This document shows, piece by piece, positions 36,366-51,300 of a stretch of DNA of 64,000 bases (positions are counted from its first letter, which is position 1; each line of letters starts with the position of its first letter). Below the pieces are notes generated by a model. It was not told the DNA's origin, did not search any database, and was given only the letters and a program-made list of their open reading frames with translations. Made by a program: the position numbers and the translations under genes. The DNA is from Spirodela intermedia (taxonomy: Eukaryota; Streptophyta; Magnoliopsida; Alismatales; Araceae): NCBI GenBank assembly GCA_902729315.2, contig LR746276.1, positions 2,721,669-2,785,668 on the forward strand. Direction: 5' to 3'.

Positions 36366-39300
36366 TCACACATCACCCTGACAGTCATTGAAGACTCCTG
36401 TCACACTGTAAGACATCAAAGATTTATACGTCAGTTAATTTCTTTTGATTTTCGGTCTTATATGCAAGTTCAAATAAAAACGACGAGTATCAATATGACT
36501 TGTGAAACCTTCTTTGATGTGAGGATGAACATCGACAAAAGGAGAGAGGAAAAGAGAAATGTTTGACATAGGCAGTCCGACAAGGTCAACCTTCGACAAA
36601 CATTCTTCAGTCATCATTGTCTCCAAAGAGTAAGAAGAAACTGCGTTTTAGAACCAAAAGTAAACAAGTTTATCCCATGATCCCTAATCTTACTTTGCTA
36701 GCTGTCAACTTTACAAAGCCGCTCAACATATACTTTCTTTTCTACCCAATCTATGGCTCTGCTTTTCGGTTTTTTCTTCATGTTCTCCATGATTATCAAG
36801 GTTCAAAAGCATCTCAAAGTTTAGCACTTCGCAAAGCAAAGCCAGGACCGAGAGCATGAGAAAAATATGATAGTTGTATCTAGTATCTAATCAAATCTGA
36901 TGATCAACCAAATCTCAGACAAATTGCATTCTAGGTTCATACTAAACCTATTAAATTATCAGGTGCAGATCCATCAAGGATGATACCTCTTCTGAAACAT
37001 CAGGGACACAAAGCAGTTCAGTATCTTTTGTCGTCCCTTTTCACCTCTGCTCCCAGCTGATTTCTATGTAAACCAGTTCTCTTCCTAATTCGAACTTTTA
37101 TTTTAAAATATGAAATTCCCATAAGAACTGATATACTAATGTGTTACCTTTTGGAACCAGAATTTGAATATGCTAATTTGTTATCAGAATCCATTAGAAG
37201 TCCAACTCTTCGCCTCCAATGCCCTTATTGGAGCAAACACTTCGATCAAGTATGACCCAGGCCCTGTCCAAAACTTATTTGTGCATCTCCCTTGACTCAT
37301 AAAACTACATATAATTTAGGACTAGCACCTAAATTGTGTCAATATCTTTTTTCAGGGAAGATAGTTTCAGGGATTGGTCCATACAGGCATAATAATGCTG
37401 TTTCCAGAAGGTACTGTGCGATCATGGCTCAAGATTCCTCGTTCAATTACACAAAAGAAATAAAGAAAGGCCGGAGTGTGTTCTGACAAGGTGGCAAACT
37501 ACAGTCAGTGACACCCATCAAACATTTCCCGCTATTTTTCTTTTTTCAATGGCACCTGTAACAGGCATGTAGTTTTCTACCTTGTATTGTCAAGAACACT
37601 AAGTAACACAAGTCCCTGCGGTTAGGCGTCCGATATTCAGCACATGGACTAAAACAACAAAATTGATAGCATCAACTTGCTTCCTGTCATTTGCAAGCGC
37701 TGAATATAAAAGTTTTGAAATTTCAGGTTATTCTCATGTAAATCGTGTAATGCACATTAAAAGAATATCTCTTCACGGTCGACCACTGATAATTTTTTGT
37801 TCATTCTCTACCGTGGTTCTAGGGATGCGATTCAACATGTTCGCTGTCATGGCAGTTATCTGCACTTTTCGTATGTTAGTTCCCTAGTACAGTGGTAGTC
37901 GAATCATAGGATAAACATGCCACAGCTAACTACTTTTCAGTCTTTAGTAAGCAGAATAACCATGTTGAAGACATAAATTGCAACTTTAGGCTATGTACAT
38001 GGTCAGAGCCGAAATAAGATAGATCTTCATTAAATGAAATCAGAGTGATCCTTTTAAGGTGAAAGTGACATACCTATCATATGACAAAAAGGCATCACCT
38101 ATCTTTCCTGCAACCTTGTTCCGTACCTTTCGGACACAAACCTGCAAATAAACTGTTAATTCTGGCCGAGATCATTATTTAAGCTGACAAAAGGTCGGAC
38201 TAAGCTTTTACGTCCAACCTTTACACTGTCGAGAGGCCCTGCACTTTCATCCCGATTGCGATGAATGACCACACCATTGTCACATTTATTCATAAAGTGT
38301 GCACTTCCACTTATATCATACAAATTTGGAGCAGAACCAGTCCAATTTTGAAGCTGAAAATTGAAATACAGAAAAGAATAAATGTTTTTTATCATCGTGT
38401 CAAGATCGTGAACCCCACCATATACGACAACAGGTGTATACCTGTCTAGGATGAGCAACAAACCACACATGGCATGAATGATGCTGAGCAAAACGCTTGA
38501 TTTTAGTAAGCATCTGACTCACATATTCTGTCTCTGTCCTGTTACAATATAAAACGAGAAGCACAGTAAATGAATCTTATTTGTAAAGAACACATAAAAG
38601 AGAATCAAATAGAAGGCAGAATGACTCTTTCCATGACAAGAACTCTGTTCATTTAAGAGCCTCAAATTCTTATCTCATAGAAAATACACAGCATCAGCCG
38701 ATGGGTCTAGGTATGTCAAGCCTGACCCTAATTTGGCCGGACCTGGTTTGGGGAAGCTTTAGTTCAAACATTGATTAAGCATTGATTCCAACACTGGTCA
38801 GTCCCGAGCATAATCAGCTACAAAGTTAGATTAACTGAGGAATGCTATGATTGAAGTGTTTAGAAAGGAAATAATGATCAATGAACTAAAAGCAGTTTTA
38901 TATAACTGAATCCCTACCAATTCAATTCTTCAAAATAAACAGCTACGCAATAAAATATTGATGGTTTTCTCTGACAGCTAATTCGAGACACTTTATACTT
39001 AGTGCTTTATTATCATTACAATAATTAAATATGCGTACCATTAGGTTTTTCCCATAGATATTCACAACGGAAAAAATAAAATAAATCAAAATGGTGTTTT
39101 AAATTCCTCTAAAACTAATTTCAATTTTCTAAATGATGATGGCAATGATGAAGATGATGATAATAAAGGCAAATCACAAACAAAGAAAATTCATTCAAAT
39201 AAAGCATAAGAATATATGAAAAAATATGAATAATGTGGTTAATGAAATAATCGTATGATTTATTCGAAGTACCATTTCCCAATAGAATCATTTCCTTGTA

Positions 39301-42300
39301 TTGGGAAAATTAACATCATCATACGCTAATTTTATTCTTAAATAGTATAATCTAAATATAAATTAACGACAGGAACAAAAGTGTCCTTGTTCACATGGTA
39401 AACATCATCTTTCAAAACAATTGAACTTTAATTTTGTCAAGAGATGCACGCTCAATGACCTTTTCCCTTTTAAGAGTGGAGTATCTAACTTGATAAAAAA
39501 AGAGCTATTTGAAATATGGGATCACTAACAATCGGACAATAATCACCCAAGAGTAAGACATAACGATGTCAAACACAGAGCTATCAGAAGACAACAAAAT
39601 GTGCTTGTCCATTGTGAGGGTTGAAGGAATTATGCGCAAGAGGCCTTTTCATGGAAAAAATGTTAAAATATGATGGCCTTGAAGTAGAAATCCGCTATTA
39701 TGCCTAAGAAAGAAATAAAAATTATAAGCCCGAGCATGACACCAGAAAACTCACTGATTTGATTGTCGCTGATGGTCCAATTCATTATATGGGTCAATCA
39801 CAAGTCCACGAACCCCATGTCGTAAAACAGCAGCTTTAGCAAGATTCAGCACCCAGTTGATTGAAGGGAGACAATCATCTTCACATCTGTTTCATCAAAA
39901 AAGAAGAAGCATATCAAGATGACAAGTATGATGAAGATGCCGACGACTATGATGATAAAATAGCATATATCAATAGCGTCAAACCTTAAAGATCGCTGCA
40001 GTAGAAAGAAAATGAATGTCCCCAATTAAAAATAAGAAAATAGGTACAATAAACAGTAGATTTATAATCATTGAAACTTTTCAAGATTATTTTTATCTTC
40101 AACCAGCGAGGAGACTATCTCTCGTCAGAGAAAACTAGCCTGAATGTCAAAGATAAACGTACCGTATCAAATGGAATGTATTATCCAGCCACTCTTTCCC
40201 TTGCTCCAAATCTTCAATCGTCATGCGCTCAAATGACGCTCCGTATCTACGAAAAAGGGGCATCCATTCAGGCAATATGAGCCGCTGATTGCAGACTATT
40301 TTTTAATATATTTAATTTGGCATAACCGCCTGTTCTAAGCACTATGAAGCCACACATTAGGGTTATATTTAATCTGAAATAGTCAACTCTTCCGAGTACT
40401 ATGAGGCAAATAAAAAGTATCGAAATTAAAAATAGCTAAAGCTGCTAGACATATTTCTTAAAAATAGTCAGATCTGGCAAATATCTTGAAAAAAAGGGAG
40501 AACTGGAAAAGATACATGCCCGCCCCTATTTTTCATTCATATTTCAATTATATTGAACAAAACAACAAATACCTTTAAGGGGATGGTCATCAAGTAATCT
40601 CCGTTGGACCACATTTTCAATTTAAGCCTGAATCAAGGTTAATGCATTACCATTGTGTACGTCCTCTTAATTCTATCAAAATCTGTGTTTAAGCAATGTC
40701 ACATTTTGGAAGCCCTTTCCTAACTTATTAATGTTGGAATAGTCCCATCTTTGCTGAACAAACAGAACCTGCGATCAAAGCCTCCACATTGCCATTTGTC
40801 TTTGTGTTTGGCAACCCGATTACTGAAACATGACACCAAAGTCCCAGGTTCGATTCTTGGACTGCAGCCACCTTTTTTGTATGGTTCATGTGGCCAAAAA
40901 GGAGGGGATGGCTTGCAGATCAAGGTGCGAATTAGGATAATATTAGTCCGGAAAATAAAAAAAACTTATAGTTAAAATAGATGGGAATACACTAATTGTA
41001 CTAAAAATAGCAATGGATGAAACTGAAGGATAGTTACTGAGGTCTACCGATTAATGCCAATCGCACCAAGCTCATACTCTCCTACAGCTAATAGAAAAAT
41101 ATTCAGCTGGGTCATGACTGGCCAAAATGAATTAACAAGCATACGGAATCCCATTCACCCAAATAATGGTAACCTATAAAATAATAAGTAAAATAAATGA
41201 TTTCAAAAGCGGACACTTTCCAAATTATAAATTAGTCACTAAACATGCCTAACATTTTCCCATGGATGAATGTTTCCAAAATGAGAATTGAAAGTTGATG
41301 TCCAAAAGAAGATGCAGGATACGGTCATGTAATCTAAGAATTCTCATGGACGAGACACTGCCTTTACAGATTCCAACTGGATTCTATAATTGGTGGATCT
41401 AGTATTAAAGAGTCTTTGGAAAGTTCTAAAAAAATGGCATAAATTTTTCATTTATCAACTTTTTGAAATAGACTCACAAGATTTTTACTTTTGTCCCGTA
41501 GAGCAACAAAAGTGGAATGTGTAAGAAAAGTTGAACTGCTGATTCAATCACAATCGTAACACAGGGCAAACAACTTCAAACATCTTTCCACATGTGCTGC
41601 GCTTTATGCTTCCATCAAAGCTTAGTCAACAGAAAAACAATATTTCCAACACAGCTGCGACTGATGAAGGGAAGAGATAAAGAGTTCATCTTTAAGAATT
41701 AACCAATCAAAGAAAATTCAACATCAGGTGGGCAACCAGGTTTGAGGGCCTATCAATTGTCACGAACTAACAAGCTGATACACATGTCATTTGCATCCCG
41801 TCCTCTTCTAGACACTTCCCTACAGATGACTATTGGTCTCATAAAACAATGTTAAAAAAATTGTCCTGAAGATCAAACTTCCCGGTCAACTTTTTGCACG
41901 AGATTTTACCCGTCACACTTCAATGTTGAACCTATCTACAGAATTATACAGAAATATTCAACAACTCGTTCCAACATAGATCAATCCGCACTATGTGACT
42001 CAGTTGCATCAATTTATCCTGGAAGCATAATTTAAGGCTTCGAAGAAAATACATTGTTGATTAAGAGTCTTATCAAGAAATATGATCAGCGAGATGCAAC
42101 CCATTCATCTTTAACTGACACGAACTTTTTGATGTAACCTTCTAGAAAGATCCATTGTCGAGTTACCAAGTCTCTGATGACCAATTTTTAGAGATAATGG
42201 AATTGACAAAGTACCAGCTAAAACAGGAGCTACAAGAAAAGTCAGCAGAAGTATCACCAAGACAGTAGAAAAAGAAAAAAGAATAAATACTAATGTGATC

Positions 42301-45300
42301 CCCCATTTACTTGAGGAACGTTTTCCAACATCTAAAAAACACAACTTTTGATCGTTCTCAGAACATAAAAGCCCACAACCTGGAATGTAACCTGGAAGTT
42401 GAAACTACAACCGACATTTATAAAGAAAGGCCTCCTTACTTTCTGAAAGCATATTTTTATAGAAGGAAACAAACATACATCTTTACAACAAGTGGGCAAA
42501 ACTATATAATGAGCAACCCGGAAAAGAAATTAACTACCAAGCAAAAAAAAAAAAAAATCAAAACCTATATAACCCTAAAATTTACCGAGCATTGAAGAAA
42601 GGTTTCTTGATGTGCTTCTCCAGCAGCTTCCTTGCATGCTCCCGAACCTAAGAGAATGCACAAGGTAGATGGTTAAATTACATTTTAATGAAGTCGTATT
42701 CATTCTAGCAATTGGGTGTCCACAGTGTCCACTAAACAAGCACACCAAAAGCAAGCACGATCAAGCATCAAACACCACGCCCCCCCGCCCCCCCGGGTCC
42801 TCCTGAAGTTTTGTTTGGAAATATATCCTGCCTTGTTTTCCATAGAGCAAAGAGCAAAGGTCCATCCAGCAGCTTCGTTAAGGTTGCAAAGTAAAGCATC
42901 AATCCATTCGCTTTTTCCAGAATTCGGAACTCCAGTGACAATAGTTAGTTCTCCAGGCACAACCTACTTGGCAACAGAAAAAATATCAACAAATAATGAG
43001 GGCGAATATAGCTAACTAGACCATATCTTTCTAAAAAGCAATTAATTTCAAACAATGTTGCCTGGGCAAGATGAAAAAACAGGAATTTATGTTAATTTAC
43101 AACTGCTACAAGTAAAATCATATATTTATGACAGTAAGTAATCTACGAGCATACATAAACTACTTAAAAATCTTATGAAAAATTTTCTCACAGGGTTATG
43201 TACTAATCTAGTCCACAAACACGCAAATTATTTTTTAATGAATATAACTATCAATAAAAAATTCTTCTTTCCAAGGAAACAACGTGTGCCCTTGTTACAA
43301 AGATCCTTTTCCTCTCTCTTCCGACACTGAATAACAAAAAAATGCACACCATTCATGAGATGGACCTAAACGCATCTCAATCATTTACAATAAAACCACT
43401 TTTCAAATCTTAATAAGAACCCTTGAACTGAACAACTATTCCCGAGTAAAGCACAATGCAATGAGAATGTGCTAACGAAACACTAGCCTCCAACATCCTA
43501 TTTTAAAAATATAGAATCAAAATTCAGCAAAACTGTTTACTAACACACAAAAAGCGAACAAAATTGAAACAATCCAGTTATTAGATAACAGTTATCTTTC
43601 AATAATGTTACCTTCAAAAACCTGACGTCAAAATAGTACATGTGACAACTGGCAACATTATTCACATCGATATCATAAAATAGGTCACAACTATAAACTG
43701 TGAAAAATGAATGCATCAAAGCTAAGTGATCACAAATGGAAAAAAATTGATGTTTCGTAGAAAAATTGATAAGATATCCCACTTAAGCTCAATGTGTAAT
43801 AGCTTCACCCCGATTTTTTATCTTCATCAAACCCAACGGTATATTTTTTTCTCTTTCCTCCATAACTTCCAGTTGTTAGGTGCGTTCATGTCTTTTAAAG
43901 GCTCATATCCCTTATTTACAGACAATGCACCTATTAAGCGATTGATTCTTGTGTCATTACTTGATAATATTTTACTGGCGATTGGACTTGATAATGACCT
44001 TCCATACGGAAGTTGTAGCACAATTGAATACATTCTTTCAACTTGTTGTCCACGGCGTCCCACTTGGGAATGATACCAAGACACGAAAGTTGGTGTCACG
44101 ACAAATATTTAATTAATCTACTTAGCAATTAATGTCCAAATTTACATAAATAGCATATTTTAACCATTAATTTAAAAGATTATAAAGTATGAATAACAGT
44201 CCCAATAATGTCTAAACCTGTTGATTATGCACAAAAGCACGCTGAGTTATGTACATATTGTGACAGAGAGAGAGAGGGAGATCACACCCCTATCATCTTC
44301 TGAAACTGAGTGGAAGGAGCTGAGTTATATACATATATTTCATAGTTCATACCACCAGTTAAGGATGGGTCACTAATCTTCTTTACTTGAGTCCGTTCAA
44401 AGGACCAGACCTCAAAGCTAACCGATGACGTCTTTACATAGGATACACCATGAATGTGACTGATTTAAGTAGTCGTCTGTAAATTTCAATTTCAACGAAG
44501 GATGGGCAACTTATTAAATAACCTTTTTGAGTAGTCACTGTAGGGTTATGTTCGTAGTTGGGCCGCTAGCAAGGTGCCTTGCTTTGAAAACCAGTAGATC
44601 GTAGGAAACATCGAAACTTCCTTTGACCAAGGTAATTGTTTATAATGTGTTAAGGAATATGGCTGGTGGGGACTTAGGGACAGGTGTAACAAGATAAAAG
44701 GGATATTTGATGGCAAATTAGATGGGAGGTCCAGAATAGGATTGACAATGATTATACCTTGATCCTGTAGACGAAGACTTGTAGCCGACGATCTTGGAGC
44801 AAACAGTCCAACTATCCTCCTCTTGGAGATATAAAGATTCCACAACTCAAAAAGAAACCAGGGAACAAACAAGGACGAACTAATTCTCAGCTTCATGCTT
44901 TGGAACCCTGATTTTACACCGGGAAAGGACCTCCAAGACCCTTGTGGAGAACGAGATGGAAGCCAAATTTTCATTCAAAAGGTTCTTTTCTGGGCCTGAA
45001 GTTCAGTCTTCTATTCATAGGAAAAACATGAGGCCTTTGAGAGGGTGCGCATTCTTAGATCTGGCCGAAAAATCCCAACAGCTCCGATAACTAATGGGCT
45101 GGAATTTCGGCCTTAATGCAATTAAAAAATAATGCAAATGGTTGGGATACCCAGTGTCTTTAATAGATTTTAAATACTTCAAGAAACGGGCAAAAATGGT
45201 CAAAGATAGACTTGGGACCTAATGACCTACCAAAATCAGCAAAAGAAATCCCTAATTGCATTATTTACCAAGTCCAGCCGTGTGCCTCCATCGAGTGTGG

Positions 45301-48300
45301 ACATTGACAAGTGCATTGCCGACCCTGATCCCCAGATGACGAGGATGTAGCAACTGGAGGGGAAATATAGCAGTCACCCTTACAGCAAGAAATGCTCCTT
45401 GTTTGTAGTAGGGAGAAAATATACTTTTAGAAATTCCCCATGTTCTTGGAGAAGTATTTTAAAATGTTTTCAGTGAACATGGACCCCTGGATGCCAAAGG
45501 CATCCTTGGGATGATCTCATAGTTCCCACAAAGTGGAGACGATGTGGTCGGTCCATGGATTTTCCTTCCTTTTGTCACATTTCGCTAAAACCGTTGGTCC
45601 GACCTAGGATAATAAGCTCATAAGCTTGGTCTTATCTCACCATCAAGAAACGACCATGGTGAGAATGAAAGTGGTGCACATTCTTATGTAACAGAAACAT
45701 TATGTACCCCGTTCAAGGAAACCTCTGGAGCACAAATCTAAAGAGAATCATACTAGGCATAGCAGATCCGTCCTCCAAGAACTATGGTTAGTAAACCAGC
45801 GCTCAAGAAAAGCGAAGAGCACCAACATCCACTGGTTCACTGACAACGAAATGAAAAGAGAAAAGGGGACCGCAGTTAGGGGCCTGGTGTCAGTTCCAAA
45901 ATGCACATAGAGATCCTTGGCTATTATTTCGAGGAAAAGGCATTGTATAACTTTATGAGGAAAGTTTCATCCACAGACATGCAGTTAGAACCTAAATAAC
46001 GCAAATCAGTTTGGTTTGCAACCAACAAATCCAACTATGGATGCAAGACCGTACAATGAAACTTCATTAAAGAATCACTCATTCAAGACAAGGATTCCCG
46101 TCGAGACAAAACCATTTCTATTACAACAGTGAATGCAATAATGAGAATGCAGGACCACAAATACACATTCACATAGAAACGGCATGAGCATCGTGAAGCC
46201 GAAGGAATAATAATGCAAATCAACCATATCAATAAAAAGCCAAGAAAAAGGGATGTTTACTGAAAACTGCAAGAACATAAGACGGGGCTGTCTAACCTTT
46301 TCATAAAATCTGGTAAATAAAACACCTTTCCGACCAATTAATGAAAAGAAATCATGCATGAATGTGCTTACCCTGTAAAATTCGTCTACTCCGCTCCATC
46401 CAGTGGTGACACCAAGTTCGTTGCCATGGCTTAAATTATAGTAAGAATCAATTTCATGAAAGTAACTACTGAATCTGAAAAGACCCTTAATTGGATAAAG
46501 CTCAGCATCTTCAATTGCTCTCCTCACAGCATCCGCCCCCAAGCACATAAGCACCTGAAAGAAGAATAGAAAAAAGTTCATGACAGAAAAATTGTAGGCA
46601 TAAGCAAAGGAATCAAATAAAAAATAACAGCACAATCATATAAGCTACCTTATACAACTTCAGGTGCAAATAAAATGACTTGTCGAATAAAGATTCTGAT
46701 TGAAGACAGCCGGGCTCTTTTTTTGGTACTAAAATTGCACTTTAAAAAATGCATGAATAGCTCAGAAACTTATAAGAGAATCTCCGTCTGGTATTCATCA
46801 TAATAATTCAGTAAAAATCGCTTCTCACATATATCCCACTAGAATGTGAAAGAATTAATAGTTTTACATTATTATGCACATAAAAGCAACCCATACACCA
46901 TATTAGTCTCAATGTCAACAAACTGGAAGATGAATCAATGTTTATACCGACAGAACTGCACATCATCAAGAAAAAGATAGTTTCATTGTGAAACTGAGCT
47001 CTCATGGAATGATTAAATTCAGCGGCAAAAGATAATTTTCTAGCAACAAAATTACAGTTAAATCAGCTACACTAGGGCATTAAATTAGAGGTATATTGCA
47101 TTAATTTTGAAGACGTAGTAGAAAAGTGAAGAAAGAAATTTGATTCCTCATTCACCTCGTCCATAAAAGTAACAGCACAGATGTTGTGTGCAATTAATTA
47201 AGGACCTATTGACTGTAGCTCATCAGGTGATCATAATAAGGAAAGAAATGGCATGCGATGCATGGCAACAAAAGGAAGCCTAATTATTAATTATAAAAAA
47301 GAAAATCATGGTCTACGGTAAGAACAGTCCTGTGCTGATTACCATAAAACTAAGCTTGCGACCACAAATATGGGACTATTCACTCGCTAATTCGTCTTAA
47401 GTTAGATTGCCCGGTAGTTTTAATATGATACCAGACCCAATGTTTGCATTTGAGCTTCGTGCACCCCATCTATACTGTGTACGTGATAAGGCCCAAAAGT
47501 TGGTTTGCACATAAAGGGGCGGATTACGAGTAGTATGGTATTCGTAGCAATTAAAGTAGCCATTAAAGATGGACTGTTACACTCAATTTTAACTGATTCT
47601 GAATTTGACAGCCCAATAACTTTGACAGATTGCTAGAATTCACATAGTAAATCGTCCAAATTATATCACAAATTTATTCAATCGAATGTAATTGATTAGT
47701 TATTGACAACAAAGGACTACCAATATCAAAATAAGATCATATTCAGAACATATGAAGGCCGTTTACCCTCTAAAAGCAAAAATTATTAGAGCAAGGTTTC
47801 GACCATATTTGATGACAATGATTTTTCAGATAATATATTTTTAATGCTTTGATAATGTTATTTACTAACTCTAATGGAGTTTATAACCATATTTTCTCTT
47901 TTGTAAGCTGATCAAATATTTAATGCCATTAAGGATAACTTTTCCAGTAGATCACAACAGACTGTTTGGCATAAAGATGAAACAAAACATGTTATCCTAA
48001 AAAATTGGATGTGAACCTTTCTCCATTTTTAAATCCATCCGGTAAAATACTTACCATATTTTTTATAAATGACTTTACTTAATTATCAACTTTTAGGAAG
48101 TTTCAATTGCAGTTCCATATAAATCTAAGGTCTTTGTGGAGCAAGTATTCCAACAAGCACCCAAGTGACGAATAAACATATCATCATACCCCCTCAAGTT
48201 AGCCAAGACATGCACCTTTTACACAAACTTGTCTCCTGGACTATTCCTAGCTGATTGGATGAGTCCGCAATACCACACTGGTGAAACAAACATAAGTTGA

Positions 48301-51300
48301 TGATGGATATATTCATATCTCGCGTCCAACCTTAAAGTACATCTTATGTATTGATCCAAGATTTTATTTTTTTTGTCGGTCTCATCTGATCACCTAGTTT
48401 ATGTACCCAAAATAACTTTCACAGCTTTTGAAAGAGAAGGTGGTGGAGACAACTCCGAGACAAAGAATCCATTAGACAGCAACACATGTGATCAACAGAC
48501 ATTCAGGTTCTAGATATTCTGTGCACTCTTTCATACCCTTTGAAAGAGTAAATGGAAACTCTTGAAAAGCCTACACAAAGAGAGGTTGGCTCAAGTTGAC
48601 TTTGAGGCTCTGCATCCCCATGAGATTAATCACAAGACGGAAAGCATGCACATGTGTTGCCTTCCATGAGTAAGTGAACAACGTTTTCTTTATGTTCCAA
48701 TTTGATATTGGCCACAGCCAGGGGGGTCGATCCCACACCACACTCTTCTTTGATCATGAGTGACTGCTGCAATCATTGCTGGTGGCCTCCTACAATTAGC
48801 ATGATTCCACAATTTGGTAGTCCTTTGTTGTCAATAATTAATCAAAAAATTGTAGTGCCAGTATCTTTCTGAACAATTAGCATGATTCCACAACAAGGTC
48901 TAGGAAGATCTCTTTTTATTTGGGGAACTGGAAATATTAAAATTTGGCTAGTGAACACCAGCTATCATGACATAATGGCCTAATTTTGCAATGGCAAAGG
49001 GATACATCAATTGCTACCTGCTGAAAGGTAAGTAATATATTCAAGATGCAAAAGTGTTATTTTGAAACTGAAGATCCAACCGCACTATCAACAGCAGATT
49101 ATTTTATATGTTAGTTTCAGGATAGCAGAACCATTTCATTTCCCAGCCCACTACACTTTCAAGTTTGTGCTAAGACTCAAAACAGAATACGACATTTCAG
49201 AATATAGAAATAACAGATGCATACCTAGGATGATAAATCTGGTTGTTTTCACTGTTCAGCCAAAAAACAATCAAATGTACATATCACCGCATAATGCTCT
49301 CAGAGGATGCAAGTTATCCACAGCATCAAAACAATAGCGAACGTTGGGATATAATCTCATAAAAAATTATACTAACATAAAAAATTCGAAATATCATTGA
49401 TTGAGAGCATAAAAATATTTTATGGCCTCTAGGCATACGTACTGAGTGGTACCACCCATGTTGTAAGCAACATAGAGAATTCAAATCCCACTAAAACGGC
49501 ACATCCAACATTAGGTACTATTATCAGACAGACGGTACTCTTTAGAGAGCTTTATACTAAAATGTCGAGAAGATATTGTACATACAATCCTTTCAAGGGC
49601 TCTATGCCAAAAGGTCAGCATTCTATTGATATTCATTTCACTTAAATGGCAATGCATATTATACTCCTATAAACCGGTTGCGAGAAAGAGAATCATTCCA
49701 CTATGGAAAGCACCTCATTCGCATCCTTGAAAACTTCAACATTATTTTTCTTTGGCCAAGTAACTCTCCAGCACCTGAGTGGAATAAAAAGGAACTATTG
49801 TCAGCAGAAATCAGAAGTTCACCGGCACAGGAGAAGAACTCAAGGAAATATTCTTTCCGCCAAAACTTCAGGAAAAATGAGAAATTGAATGGAAAAATTA
49901 ACCTTTCTTTACCCAAACGGCGAGCAAGCTCCTCAGCTAATGCTTGGCCAGGCTTATCAGAATCTGTTGCTAGTATAATACGTGAAGCCTAGGGAAAATA
50001 GTTCACAACATAACTTAAAAGAGATTTTGCGAGAATTTCTAATGCATTATATCTAGATTTTGTCGAATACAGCATGATACCTTTTCCAAGTATTCCTTGC
50101 AGTTCCACAGATATTGATATTTTGTGTCCTAGAGTATGGACAATAGTAAATAATTGTCAGATAGAAATACAGACGGATATACTTCAGGAAGCCTATACAT
50201 TTTAATCTCTCTATCCAGTACTAAGGAGAGATGGAATTGCGTCCAAATTAAAAATAACGATCAAGCTCCACTGAGCAGTCCCCCGACAATATATTTGGGA
50301 AGACATTGGCCCACATACATAAATGCCCCCAATTAAAATGTTATACCCGGGCGTTTGCAAATTATTTACAGGACCTCCTAGAAGTTTACATAGAGAGATC
50401 CCACTTCCCCCAATACAAGAACCAGAGTGAGAATAATTAGAAAAAGAAGCTTCAAAGCAGACAAAAATGTGAAGGAAGAAGCCAAGAATTGTCAGCGAAT
50501 TCTAATGGGGTACTGAACCCAACATTAATTGGGAAATTCCAATTGTAAAAATAAAATGAGAAGAACATAAGATTAGTTTGGAAAATCCACAATTATTGTA
50601 AGCCATAGAGCTGAATCCGATACTTGGGCTTCAACCTAACAACAATTTGGCACTAACCTCTCCCAAGAAAACTCCACTATGACATCAAGCTCGCTCTATC
50701 TTATTGTCAATGGACCGAATCTTATTGTCAATGGACCGAGACGCATGCTTTCACCCACCATCTACATCTCAAGGTAGCCTTCAGTCCAATTGCCTGATTT
50801 CGACATCTGAGTCATGCCGAATGAAACGAATTCTGACTTTTTAGACCCTCACAAGGATATTAAGTAGTTAATAAGTAAAAATTAAGTCTAGCGATACTCA
50901 CAAACTACACAAGAGTTCACAAACTACGCAAAACTCGCATGAACTAAAAAGATAACATATTTTAAGAGTTCTAAATGAAACAAAAACCTATAAAAAATTA
51001 TAGGATACTAACAACCTTTAGTAGTTCTAAGAATGTCTCAAACACAGGAAATCAAAGGAGCCTCTAAGATAAGAGAATGACTAGACTCAGATGACTCACT
51101 ACTGTATCATTTGAAGCACCCAAATTTCTGCACCTAGTCTCACATTTCTTTGGACTAATGTCTCATGTAAGAAATAATGGCTGGCAGTAAGCAATAACGC
51201 TCATAAGCCTCCAGGTTTAACTTATCTGATATAAAACTTATCTTCTTCCAACAACAAAAAAAAAAAATCAAGTTTAACTTAAAAAATAGCCATATCAATA

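Noticed and set aside
44546-44974. 142-codon minus-strand frame in a TWINKLE intron as a gene
   Set aside because: No recognisable domain, no supporting splice or start context, and it lies inside repeat-like intron DNA.
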